From Ochrobactrum sp. BTU1 (GTDB lineage Bacteria > Pseudomonadota > Alphaproteobacteria > Rhizobiales > Rhizobiaceae): DNA of 64,000 bases. Of the stretch, positions 55,621-63,319 are shown in pieces (position 1 is the first letter of the stretch; each line of letters opens with the position of its first letter). The stretch is from the NCBI GenBank assembly GCA_018798825.1, contig CP076355.1, forward strand, positions 836,001 through 900,000. The letters are read 5' to 3'. A program made the translations under genes and the position numbers. The notes below the pieces were generated by a model. That model saw nothing but the letters and a program-made list of their open reading frames with translations. It was not told the origin of the DNA and did not search any database.

Positions 55621-55640
55621 TAGCAAAACATGCGAATTAA

Positions 55641-55667
55641 AAATGCCGCCGTGAGGCGGCGTTTTTA
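55641..55667 (+). terminator. Terminator of the oxoprolinase gene
   Basis: GCCGCC and GGCGGC form a stem (extended by A-T pairs) over GTGA, followed by GTTTTTATT. Confidence 0.88.
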
Positions 55668-55845
55668 TTGATGTTTAGAACCAGAAATTGCCAAATCGCT
55701 ATATACGGATTCAAATTGCCATTAGTGACGTTAAATTAGAAATAATTTCTCTTAGCTGGGCAAAGACTGCGATTTTAGACGCTACGTTAGAATTAAATTC
55801 CTGTATTTTACGTCTCATCGAATATTTTTACAGGTGACCTTACAA

Positions 55846-56619
55846 ATGAAGTTCGCAAAAATCCTCGCAACGGTCGGTGTTCTTAACGTAGCTCTCTTCT
55901 CGACCGCAATGGCGGGCGAAAACCTCGATGCCATCAAGTCAGCAGGCGTGCTGAAGATTGGCACGGAAGGCACCTATGCACCGTTCACCTTCCACGATAA
56001 GGACAACAAGCTTGTCGGTTTTGACGTAGAAATCGGCGAAGCAGTTGCCCAGAAGCTTGGCGTTAAACCAGAATTTGTTGAAGGCAAGTGGGATGGCCTG
56101 ATCGCCGGTCTCGACGCCAAGCGTTATGACGCCGTTATCAATCAGGTTGGCATCACCGAAGAACGTCAGAAAAAGTTCAACTTCTCAAACCCTTACATCG
56201 TTTCCAAGGTCGTTCTTATCGTCAATGACAAGAATGATACGATCAAGGATTTCGCTGATCTGAAGGACAAGAAGTCCGCACAGTCGCTGACCAGCAATTA
56301 CGGTCGCATTGCCAAGGAAGCCGGTGCTGAATTGGTTGCCACCGATGGCTTTGATCAGTCGATCCAGCTCGTTTTGACGGGTCGTGCAGACGCCACGCTC
56401 AACGACAGCCTATCCTTCCTCGACTTCAAGAAGCATCAGCCGAATGCACCTGTAAAAGTTGTTGCTGAAAAGGAAAATGCAGACGCTTCGGGCATCATCG
56501 TGCGCAAGGGCGATGACGATCTCGTCTCTGCAATTAACAAGGCGCTCGACGAAATCAAGGCTGACGGCACTTACGACAAGATTTCTCAGAAGTACTTCGG
56601 TCAGGACGTCTCCAAGTAA
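55846..56619 (+). CDS. Cystine-type amino-acid ABC binding protein (TcyJ/FliY-like)
   Basis: A 257-residue family 3 binding protein. Signal peptide MKFAKILATVGVLNVALFSTAMA; then GENLDAIKSAGVLKIGTEGTYAPFTFHDKDNKLVGFDVEIGEAVAQKLG, and GKWDGLIAGLDAKRYDAVINQVGIT. This sequence type matches cystine/cysteine binding proteins. ATG 55846 has AGGTGA at about eight bases. The next two genes are its permease and ATPase, so the importer is complete. It joins the oxoprolinase island, supporting a sulfur amino-acid theme. Confidence 0.9.
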   Translation: MKFAKILATVGVLNVALFSTAMAGENLDAIKSAGVLKIGTEGTYAPFTFHDKDNKLVGFDVEIGEAVAQKLGVKPEFVEGKWDGLIAGLDAKRYDAVINQVGITEERQKKFNFSNPYIVSKVVLIVNDKNDTIKDFADLKDKKSAQSLTSNYGRIAKEAGAELVATDGFDQSIQLVLTGRADATLNDSLSFLDFKKHQPNAPVKVVAEKENADASGIIVRKGDDDLVSAINKALDEIKADGTYDKISQKYFGQDVSK

Positions 56620-56640
56620 GTTTCGGATAAGTGCAATTTA

Positions 56641-56673
56641 GGAAGCCGGAACATGTTTCCGGCTTCCTTTCGT
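56641..56673 (+). other. Stem-loop between binding-protein and permease genes
   Basis: GGAAGCCGGAA (56641-56651) pairs perfectly with TTCCGGCTTCC (56657-56667), followed by TTTCGTT. It may be a partial terminator that keeps permease expression below binding protein. Confidence 0.7.
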
Positions 56674-56737
56674 TGTGGCTATATAGAAATCTAACGAACA
56701 CCTATCTCCAGGAATCTTCCATCTAAGGACCGAACAA

Positions 56738-57418
56738 GTGCCCGATTGGTTTCAACTCATGGCGGATTCCCTGCCCACCCTGCTTTGGGCTGGACTGCTG
56801 TTCACCATTCCTCTGACAATTCTATCCTTTATCTTCGGACTATCGCTTGGACTGCTAACCGCGCTTGTGCGCTTATTCGCACCAGTGTGGGTTTCAGCTA
56901 TTGCTCGGTTCTATGTCTGGATTTTCCGCGGCACACCTTTGCTGGTGCAGCTGTTCGTGATTTTCTACGGCCTGCCAAGTGTGGGGATTTATCTTGACGC
57001 CTTCACTGCTGCCGTGATTGGGTTCTCATTGAATGTGGGTGCTTACAGCTCCGAAGTCATTCGCGCAGTCATTTCCTCTGTACCAAAAGGCCAGTGGGAG
57101 GCAGCCTATTCCATTGGGATGAGTTGGCGTCAGGCGCTTACACGCACCATATTGCCACAAGCCACCCGCACAGCTGTCCCGCCGCTTTCCAACACCTTTA
57201 TTTCGTTGGTGAAAGATACGTCACTTGCAGCAGCCATCACCGTGCCCGAACTATTCCAGTCAGCGCAGCGCATTGTCGCGACGACGTATGAACCGCTCAT
57301 CCTCTACATAGAAGCAGCACTGATTTATCTGGTGCTCAGCACGATCCTGTCCAACCTACAGGCAAGGCTTGAAAAGCGCTTTGGTCGCTATGGCGGAACT
57401 CTGGAGACAAACGCATGA
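56738..57418 (+). CDS. Cystine-type amino-acid ABC permease (TcyL/YecS-like)
   Basis: A 226-residue HisM/YecS-family permease with about five hydrophobic segments. Motifs: RFYVWIFRGTPLLVQLFVIFYGLPSVGI, NVGAYSSEVIRAVISSVPKGQWEAAYSIGMSWRQALTRTILPQA (the EAA loop) and LVKDTSLAAAITVPELF. GTG 56738 follows AAGGA at nine bases. It overlaps the ATPase gene by four bases. Confidence 0.93.
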   Translation: MPDWFQLMADSLPTLLWAGLLFTIPLTILSFIFGLSLGLLTALVRLFAPVWVSAIARFYVWIFRGTPLLVQLFVIFYGLPSVGIYLDAFTAAVIGFSLNVGAYSSEVIRAVISSVPKGQWEAAYSIGMSWRQALTRTILPQATRTAVPPLSNTFISLVKDTSLAAAITVPELFQSAQRIVATTYEPLILYIEAALIYLVLSTILSNLQARLEKRFGRYGGTLETNA

Positions 57419-58176
57419 TCGAGCTACAGCACATCGTCAAAAGTTTCGACAATGTTGTTATCCTCAACGATATCAATGTGAAGATCGCCGAAGGGACGGT
57501 GACGGCGCTTGTCGGGCCATCGGGCGGCGGCAAGAGCACGCTGCTGCGTTGCATCAATCTGCTTGAAATTCCGACTTCGGGAACACTGGTGTTAGGCGGC
57601 CAAAGCATTACGCTCGTCGCTGATCGCAAGCCAAGCTGGCAATCAGTGCAGTCGATCCGTCGCCAAACAGGCATGGTGTTCCAGAACTTCCAGCTTTTCC
57701 CGCATCAGACAGCGATACAGAATGTGATGGAAGGTCTGGTTACAGTCTTGAAATGGCCAAAGGCAAAGGCCCAGGAACGTGCGATGGAACTTCTGACGAA
57801 GGTCGGCATGGCTCATAAAGCAGATGCATGGCCCTCAACACTATCGGGCGGACAACAGCAGCGTATTGCTATCGCCCGCGCACTCGCGCCGTCGCCGCGT
57901 GTCCTTCTCTGTGACGAGCCCACCTCAGCACTTGATCCGGAACTTGCGTCCGAAGTGGTCGACGTTTTGAGCAAGCTTGCAAAAGAAGGCACGACCATGG
58001 TCATTGCGACACATGATTTACGCCTCGCCTCCAAGATCGCGCAGAATGTCGTATTCCTGGAATCAGGCAACATCGTTGAGACAGGCAGCGCTCACGACGT
58101 TTTCGCAAATCCTAAACGCGACCGCACAAAACAGTTTGTTGCTACAATTAACGCAGCTCATACCTACGACATATAG
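57415..58176 (+). CDS. Cystine-type amino-acid ABC ATPase (TcyN/YecC-like)
   Basis: A 253-residue polar amino-acid ATPase. Walker A GPSGGGKST, signature LSGGQQQRIAIARAL, Walker B RVLLCDEPTSALDPEL, H-loop VIATHDLRLA. The start ATGA overlaps the permease stop. It is followed by a terminator. Confidence 0.94.
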   Translation: MIELQHIVKSFDNVVILNDINVKIAEGTVTALVGPSGGGKSTLLRCINLLEIPTSGTLVLGGQSITLVADRKPSWQSVQSIRRQTGMVFQNFQLFPHQTAIQNVMEGLVTVLKWPKAKAQERAMELLTKVGMAHKADAWPSTLSGGQQQRIAIARALAPSPRVLLCDEPTSALDPELASEVVDVLSKLAKEGTTMVIATHDLRLASKIAQNVVFLESGNIVETGSAHDVFANPKRDRTKQFVATINAAHTYDI

Positions 58177-58206
58177 GAAAATATCCGGTCGTTTCTGTTA
58201 GTGATG

Positions 58207-58240
58207 AAGGGCTTTTGCATATTGCAAGAGCCCTTATTTA
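58207..58240 (+). terminator. Terminator of the cystine-type importer operon
   Basis: A 13-position stem (AAGGGCTTTTGCA with TGCAAGAGCCCTT, one G-T pair) over a TAT loop, then ATTTAT. The T run is weak. Confidence 0.7.
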
Positions 58241-58436
58241 TATCTGTCTTACTAATATCACTGGTGTTTTATCAATTTTCCAACGGCTGTTCCGGGCCCG
58301 CCCCTTGGTAAATGTCCAAAGCACTGTTACATTAGGGGCAACGTAAAAATTGAAGCGCCTTGATTGCGTCCTTTTAGGCTCGCGCGGCGCCATAAGGATA
58401 AGAACCTTGAAGAACCCCGAGGAGCGCCCTGCAGGA

Positions 58437-59951
58437 ATGGCGCAACAAGGGGCGTCCGGCGGACTAGCGGGCAATTCAAAGACCCGGAATCCGTCCGAAA
58501 ACGGCAAGCGCAAACCGCGCAAGAACGCTGTTTCAGAAGTCGGCAAGGCCACGCAAGCCTCCGATTCAGGACGCTCAGACACTGAAAGTAAAGGCTCTCA
58601 AAGCCAGAGGAAGCGTGCGCGCAGGCGCAACCGCGGGAAAATGGCTCGTGGTCCAGAGAGCCAAGCGCAAAAGACTGCTTCTGCTGAGACCTCCGCAAAC
58701 GAAAAGCCCTCGGACGGCAAGCCTTCCGGGAAGCTATCGAATCGTCGCCGTCGTGCGCGCAAGAAGAAACAAGCTCTTCAACAAAGCAGCGTCACTCTTC
58801 ACACCGATAACACGGCAAAGTCACAGAACGCCCCTGCACGCTCTGATTATAGTCAGACACCTCAAGCCAAGCGTAGTCAATCCGGATCGCAACAACCGCG
58901 CATCAGTGCACACGAAGCCCCGCTTTATGCGGCGCTCGATCTCGGAACCAACAATTGTCGCCTGTTGATCGCGTCACCAACGCGTCCAGGACAGTTTCGC
59001 GTCGTAGATGCCTTCTCACGTATCGTTCGTCTTGGTGAAGGTCTTAGCTCCACTGGGCGTCTGGGTGAGCACGCCATGGATCGTGCCATAGAAGCGCTCA
59101 AAATATGTCATGATAAGCTTGCCGCACGCAAGATCAGACGTGCTCGCCTAGTCGCTACCGAAGCCTGCCGTGCAGCGCAAAATGGCGACGCGTTTCTGGC
59201 GCGCGTTCGTGATGAAACGGGGCTTGAGCTTGAGATTATCGATCGTCAGACAGAAGCACGTCTAGCAGTTTCGGGCTGCGGCACGCTTGTAACGCGTGAA
59301 ACCGACGCCGTTGTTTTGTTTGACATTGGCGGCGGTTCGTCTGAAATCGCGCTCATCGACGTATCACAGCGTCGTTCTCCACGTCTTGCAGAACACATTA
59401 CCGCATGGACCTCCCTGCCCGTCGGCGTCGTCACGCTGGCGGAACGCTTCGGGGGACGCAATGTTACGCCGGAAAGCTTTGACGCCATGGTTGACCATGT
59501 CACTGAGCTGCTTTCAGGCTTTGCCGAGCGTCATTGTCTTGGCAAGCTTACTGAGGGATCACGGTTTCACCTGCTTGGAACGTCAGGCACTGTGACGACA
59601 CTCGCCGGCATCCATCTTGGACTCGAACGCTATGATCGCCGCCGCGTCGATGGTATGTGGATGGGCTCGAATGACGTAACACAGATGACCCAACGTCTGC
59701 TGTCTTGGGATTTTGACGCTCGTGTTGCTAATCCTTGTATTGGCGCCGACCGTGCTGATCTTGTTTTGGCAGGCTGTGCCATTCTTGACGCCATACGCAA
59801 TGTATGGCCGAGTGAAAAACTACTGGTTGCCGATCGCGGATTGCGCGAAGGCATATTAACGGAACTCATGTCGCGTGACGGTGCCTGGCGCCATAACCGC
59901 GCCCATACTGCCAAAACTGGCGGTAAAACCGACGTAAGAAACAGGCATTGA
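58437..59951 (+). CDS. ppx: Ppx/GppA-family phosphatase with basic N-terminal extension
   Basis: A roughly 504-residue enzyme. The exopolyphosphatase/pppGpp phosphatase domain begins near residue 165: [14 protein letters not shown], then [14 protein letters not shown] and [13 protein letters not shown], the three phosphate-binding motifs of the ASKHA fold. The first 150 residues are low-complexity and rich in K, R, S and Q ([25 protein letters not shown]). No C-terminal HD domain. The start is uncertain: TTG 58407 with AAGGAT upstream or ATG 58437. It overlaps or abuts rlmE. Confidence 0.88.
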   Translation: MAQQGASGGLAGNSKTRNPSENGKRKPRKNAVSEVGKATQASDSGRSDTESKGSQSQRKRARRRNRGKMARGPESQAQKTASAETSANEKPSDGKPSGKLSNRRRRARKKKQALQQSSVTLHTDNTAKSQNAPARSDYSQTPQAKRSQSGSQQPRISAHEAPLYAALDLGTNNCRLLIASPTRPGQFRVVDAFSRIVRLGEGLSSTGRLGEHAMDRAIEALKICHDKLAARKIRRARLVATEACRAAQNGDAFLARVRDETGLELEIIDRQTEARLAVSGCGTLVTRETDAVVLFDIGGGSSEIALIDVSQRRSPRLAEHITAWTSLPVGVVTLAERFGGRNVTPESFDAMVDHVTELLSGFAERHCLGKLTEGSRFHLLGTSGTVTTLAGIHLGLERYDRRRVDGMWMGSNDVTQMTQRLLSWDFDARVANPCIGADRADLVLAGCAILDAIRNVWPSEKLLVADRGLREGILTELMSRDGAWRHNRAHTAKTGGKTDVRNRH

Positions 59952-59953
59952 AG

Positions 59954-60676
59954 ATGAGCAAAGCAGGCGGAAACAAAGGCGGCACGAAAACCGGCGGACG
60001 CGGCGGCGCGGGCACAAGCAATCTTCGCGTTCGTGTGAAGAAGAAAGCCGGAACGATTAAGGAATCCTCGCGTCGTTGGCTGGAACGCCATCTGAACGAT
60101 CCTTACGTTCACAAATCAAAGCAGGATGGCTATCGCTCGCGTGCGGCCTATAAGCTGATCGAAATCAACGACCGCTATAATCTGCTGAAGAAAGGCCAAC
60201 GTATTATCGATCTTGGCGCAGCTCCGGGCGGCTGGTCGCAGATCGCGGCCAAGATCGTCGGTTCGACAGATGAGAACCCGCAGGTTGTCGGCATCGACTA
60301 TCTGCATGTTGATCCGCTGGCAGGTGTCATTTTGCTTGAGATGGACTTTCTCGATGAATCAGCACCTGAAAAGCTTATGGAAGCACTTGGCGATAAGCCA
60401 GATCTCGTGATCTCTGACATGGCTGCACCGACGACGGGTCATCGCCGCACAGATCATTTGCGCACTGTGCATCTTTGTGAAGTCGCAGCTGATTTTGCTG
60501 TTTCCGTGCTCAAACCCGGCGGCCATTTCCTAACTAAAACATTCCAGGGCGGCACCGAAAACGATCTGCTTGCTATGCTGAAACAGAAGTTCCGCTCAGT
60601 GCATCATATCAAACCGCCTGCATCGCGCGCAGAATCCGTCGAGCTTTATCTGCTCGCTCGCGATTTTAAAGGCTAG
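59954..60676 (+). CDS. rlmE: 23S rRNA 2'-O-methyltransferase RlmE (FtsJ)
   Basis: A 240-residue SAM-dependent enzyme that methylates U2552 (E. coli numbering) of 23S rRNA. A basic glycine-rich leader ([18 protein letters not shown]) is followed by [24 protein letters not shown] motif [50 protein letters not shown] and [13 protein letters not shown] catalytic residues are all seen. ATG 59954 starts two bases after the ppx stop; a TTG at 59948 overlaps it. The pair is probably co-transcribed. Confidence 0.96.
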   Translation: MSKAGGNKGGTKTGGRGGAGTSNLRVRVKKKAGTIKESSRRWLERHLNDPYVHKSKQDGYRSRAAYKLIEINDRYNLLKKGQRIIDLGAAPGGWSQIAAKIVGSTDENPQVVGIDYLHVDPLAGVILLEMDFLDESAPEKLMEALGDKPDLVISDMAAPTTGHRRTDHLRTVHLCEVAADFAVSVLKPGGHFLTKTFQGGTENDLLAMLKQKFRSVHHIKPPASRAESVELYLLARDFKG

Positions 60677-60700
60677 TTATCGGGATATATCAGAATGAGA

Positions 60701-60727
60701 AAGGGCGGCTTCAAAGCCGCTTTTTTA
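60701..60727. terminator. Bidirectional terminator between rlmE and MFS gene
   Basis: GCGGCT (60705-60710) pairs with AGCCGC (60715-60720), extended by AAGG with TTTT; six T follow. The minus-strand MFS stop lies inside it. Confidence 0.85.
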
Positions 60728-62161
60728 TTTGCCGTTTGCTGAATCCGCGACTTCGAGTGCAGTCCGTTCCTTGCTCTTTGACTTGGTAGCTTTCGGGCCT
60801 GAAAGTTCATGCCCGGCATCTGGTGCAAGCTTTGCAAACCAGAAGAACGCCGTCGCAGACACCGCTGCAACAACGAAGAAGCCAACATGAAAATCTGCGA
60901 GCTGCAACGAAGCTCCGCGAAGGCCAGTACTGATTTCCAGAATTCCACCCGCCATGGCGACACCGAGCGCAATCGAAACTTGCTGCGCAACCGCTGTGAT
61001 TGGCGTTGCCTGACTGGTTTTGTCATCGGGGATTTCAGCAAAAGCTAGAGCATTGACGCCCGTAAAGAACATCGAGCGGAAGAACCCACCGATCAGCAGG
61101 AACCCAACAATAACGCCATAAGGCGTTTCAGGGAAGAACAAGCCATTTGCTGCAATAAACCCGGCAGAAATCAGCGAACCATACATAAGCGTGCGCCGGA
61201 AACCGAACAGATTGAATACTCGCTTCGCTCCGAACTTCATGCTGATGGCACCGATTGCCGAGACAAATGTCATCATACCTGATTGGAACGGCGTCATGCC
61301 GAAACCAAGCTGGAACATGAGCGGCAACAAAAAGGGGATGGCGCCAATCCCAAGCCGGAAGACGCTACCACCAAAAACAGCCGAGCGGAAAACCTGATTA
61401 TCAAAGAGTTTCAGGTTCAGCAGCGGATCAATCGTTCGCCGTGCGTGAAATATATAAAGCGCCGAGCTGATAAGGCCGACTGCTACAGTGACAAGCCCTA
61501 TGACCGGCGGAAGTGCGGGAAGACTGACAACTGACAGCCCAAACACCACACCCGACATCGCGATGCCCGACAAAAAGAAACCCGGCCAATCAAGCGGCTT
61601 GACGATCCTCTCGTCATTATCCGGCAGAAAGCGCGTTGCAAACCAGATGCCGATTAAACCAATCGGAACATTGATTAGGAATATCCAGTGCCACGAGAAA
61701 AAGGTCGTGATGAAGCCGCCCACTGGTGGCCCGACTAAAGGGCCAACCATTGCGGGGATCGTCAGCCAGGCCATAGCCGACACAAGTTCACTTCTGGGCG
61801 TTGAACGAATAAGCACAAGTCGTCCGACTGGCGTCATCATCGCGCCGCCCATGCCCTGCAGAAAACGCGAGACAACAAACGCTGATAGTGAATTCGATGC
61901 GGCACAGGCGACCGAACCGACAACGAAAACCGCAATCGCTGCACGAAAAACATTCTTCGCCCCGAATCGGTCCGCCATCCAGCCGCTGACGGGAATGAAA
62001 ACCGCAAGCGCCACGAGATAGGCCGTCAATGCTAGTTTTAATGCGATGGGGCTGGTGCCGATATCAGCGGCAATAGCAGGAAGCGATGTTGAAATAACAT
62101 TCGAATCCATCTGCTCCATGAAAAGAGCAATTGCCAGTACGAGAGGAACGATCCGGTTCAC
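60725..62161 (-). CDS. MFS drug-type exporter, DHA2/MdtD-like
   Basis: A 478-residue inner-membrane transporter with about 13 to 14 hydrophobic segments. N-terminal FMEQMDSNVISTSLPAIAADIG and AYLVALAVFIPVSGWMADRFGAKNVF are DHA2 motifs D1 and A; RFLQGMGGAMMTPVGRLVLIR is motif B; WLTIPAMVGPLVGPPVGGFIT is motif C. Such proteins pump drugs or metabolites by proton antiport. The C-terminal tail (KATKSKSKERTALEVADS) is charged. Substrate is unknown. Confidence 0.9.
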   Translation of the reverse strand: MNRIVPLVLAIALFMEQMDSNVISTSLPAIAADIGTSPIALKLALTAYLVALAVFIPVSGWMADRFGAKNVFRAAIAVFVVGSVACAASNSLSAFVVSRFLQGMGGAMMTPVGRLVLIRSTPRSELVSAMAWLTIPAMVGPLVGPPVGGFITTFFSWHWIFLINVPIGLIGIWFATRFLPDNDERIVKPLDWPGFFLSGIAMSGVVFGLSVVSLPALPPVIGLVTVAVGLISSALYIFHARRTIDPLLNLKLFDNQVFRSAVFGGSVFRLGIGAIPFLLPLMFQLGFGMTPFQSGMMTFVSAIGAISMKFGAKRVFNLFGFRRTLMYGSLISAGFIAANGLFFPETPYGVIVGFLLIGGFFRSMFFTGVNALAFAEIPDDKTSQATPITAVAQQVSIALGVAMAGGILEISTGLRGASLQLADFHVGFFVVAAVSATAFFWFAKLAPDAGHELSGPKATKSKSKERTALEVADSANGK

Positions 62162-62330
62162 AGTGAAAATCCGAATAAAAGCAGAGAATTAAACACGACT
62201 TTGCCAGTCGATTATAGCTCCCGCTTTATGTAGCGTCCGTCCGAATTTTTCCAGTTAATTCGCCGTCACAATACGGTGACTGTCTTGAGATTTGAGAGTT
62301 GCCGACCCATCTCATGACATCTCACGCAGC

Positions 62331-62398
62331 GTTACATTCGTTCACATTTACGTAAAATGGGTTGCGTTACCCGTAACAGGCTGTTACATTTCGTTACA
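62331..62398 (+). promoter_or_regulatory. Array of GTTAC motifs upstream of the 33-residue gene
   Basis: GTTACA at 62331, 62383 and 62393 (the last two exactly ten bases apart), GTTCACA at 62340, GTTAC at 62366 and its inverse GTAAC at 62373. A palindrome TTTACGTAAA is at 62347-62356. Direct repeats spaced one helical turn are typical for OmpR/PhoB-type regulators. Regulator identity is inferred only. Confidence 0.5.
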
Positions 62399-62452
62399 GT
62401 TCTCGAGCTTTAGAATCCGATGTGGAGGCGTCGTGGTTCAAGGAGGTAGAAA

Positions 62453-62554
62453 ATGAATGACATTACTAGAACAGCGCTCGTTTATGGAATGATGATCATT
62501 TCACTAAACACCGCACTGGCAATTGGTCTTCTTGGGCTGGACTTCCTGCGCTAG
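62453..62554 (+). CDS. 33-residue single-span membrane protein
   Basis: ATG 62453 preceded by AAGGAGGTAGAA, a near-ideal ribosome site. The product begins MNDITRTALVYGMM and has one hydrophobic helix (about residues 9-28) and ends GLDFLR before TAG. A 14-bp-stem terminator follows at 62600 and a GTTAC motif array precedes. Promoter-like array, ribosome site, gene and terminator make a complete unit. I do not recognise the family; small proteins of this kind often stabilise membrane complexes. Confidence 0.7.
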   Translation: MNDITRTALVYGMMIISLNTALAIGLLGLDFLR

Positions 62555-62599
62555 ACGCGGCATCCGCAAAATAGAATTTTGCCCTCCAGGCAAGCATGA

Positions 62600-62634
62600 A
62601 AAAGGGTGTTCCCGAGTTTGGGAGCACCCTTTTC
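62600..62634 (+). terminator. Terminator of the 33-residue gene
   Basis: AAAAGGGTGTTCCC pairs with GGGAGCACCCTTTT across a six-base loop, 14 positions with one G-T pair, then CATTT. It could also serve the convergent VirK-family gene. Confidence 0.85.
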
Positions 62635-62665
62635 ATTTGAGCCTCAATGATCGAAGTCCGATCTT

Positions 62666-63124
62666 TTACCAACGCCAATTGCTTGGCTGATAAGCAAAAC
62701 TTAGTCCCTCACCTAATTCGCACTTGAACGTTTCACCTTTGCCGATTTCTTCATGCGTTTTGGCTGAGAAGATCTTCATCGAGACAGTAGCCGTTTTATC
62801 CGGCAGCACTCGATAACGAATAAATTCGAAAATCGGTTTCCCGTCCATGGCGACGGTTTGATGTGTGTTGGAATAAACAATCGCCTGTTGGGGTTCACGC
62901 AAGCTCATGAATGCATCGATAACAAAACCACCGTCGATATTTTTGGATTTAATCGTCTCGCCCGAAATCTGCTCGCATTTATCCAATCGTAAGACAGACG
63001 TTGTTCTTTTTCCTGCGAATAGGTTGTGTTTCAATTCATCGAACGGGTTCATCTCCTCGGCATGGCCGACGTCACCTCCTCCAACGATCAGTGCCATGAC
63101 TAGCAAGCTCGACTTCCAGCGCAT
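62666..63124 (-). CDS. VirK-family secreted protein
   Basis: A 152-residue protein. Signal peptide MRWKSSLLVMALIVGGGDVGHA; then FDELKHNLFAGKRTTSVLRLDKCEQISGE, GGFVIDAFMSLREPQQAIVYSNTHQTV, GKPIFEFIRYRVLPDKTATVSMKIFS and a C-terminal FKCELGEGLSF. This pattern matches VirK proteins, first seen in the Agrobacterium vir regulon. Two cysteines could form a disulfide. Role is not known. AGAGGTC precedes the ATG. Confidence 0.75.
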   Translation of the reverse strand: MRWKSSLLVMALIVGGGDVGHAEEMNPFDELKHNLFAGKRTTSVLRLDKCEQISGETIKSKNIDGGFVIDAFMSLREPQQAIVYSNTHQTVAMDGKPIFEFIRYRVLPDKTATVSMKIFSAKTHEEIGKGETFKCELGEGLSFAYQPSNWRW

Positions 63125-63219
63125 ATTTTGACCTCTGGTTCAAAAACATGCACTGGAAAGTAAACCTATAATCATTCGAGGCTATTCCAATAGATTGCTA
63201 ACTATCCACTCGGCTTCAA

Positions 63220-63319
63220 GCGCATCCCGAAAAGTGCGAAGCAGTTTTCGGAATAAGATGCGCGTAAAACGAATAGATAGAGCGGTTCCTATGGTTCAGT
63301 ATTGGCTAAAACCGCTCTA
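63220..63319 (-). repeat. Bipartite palindromic repeat, copy 2
   Basis: The inverted counterpart of copy 1. Hairpin module GCGCATC...CCGAAAA with TTTTCGG...GATGCGC at 63220-63263; AGAGCGGTT/AACCGCTCT-type module at about 63279-63319. As in copy 1, the module at the gene end supplies TAG as the stop codon of the adjoining ATPase gene. Confidence 0.75.
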
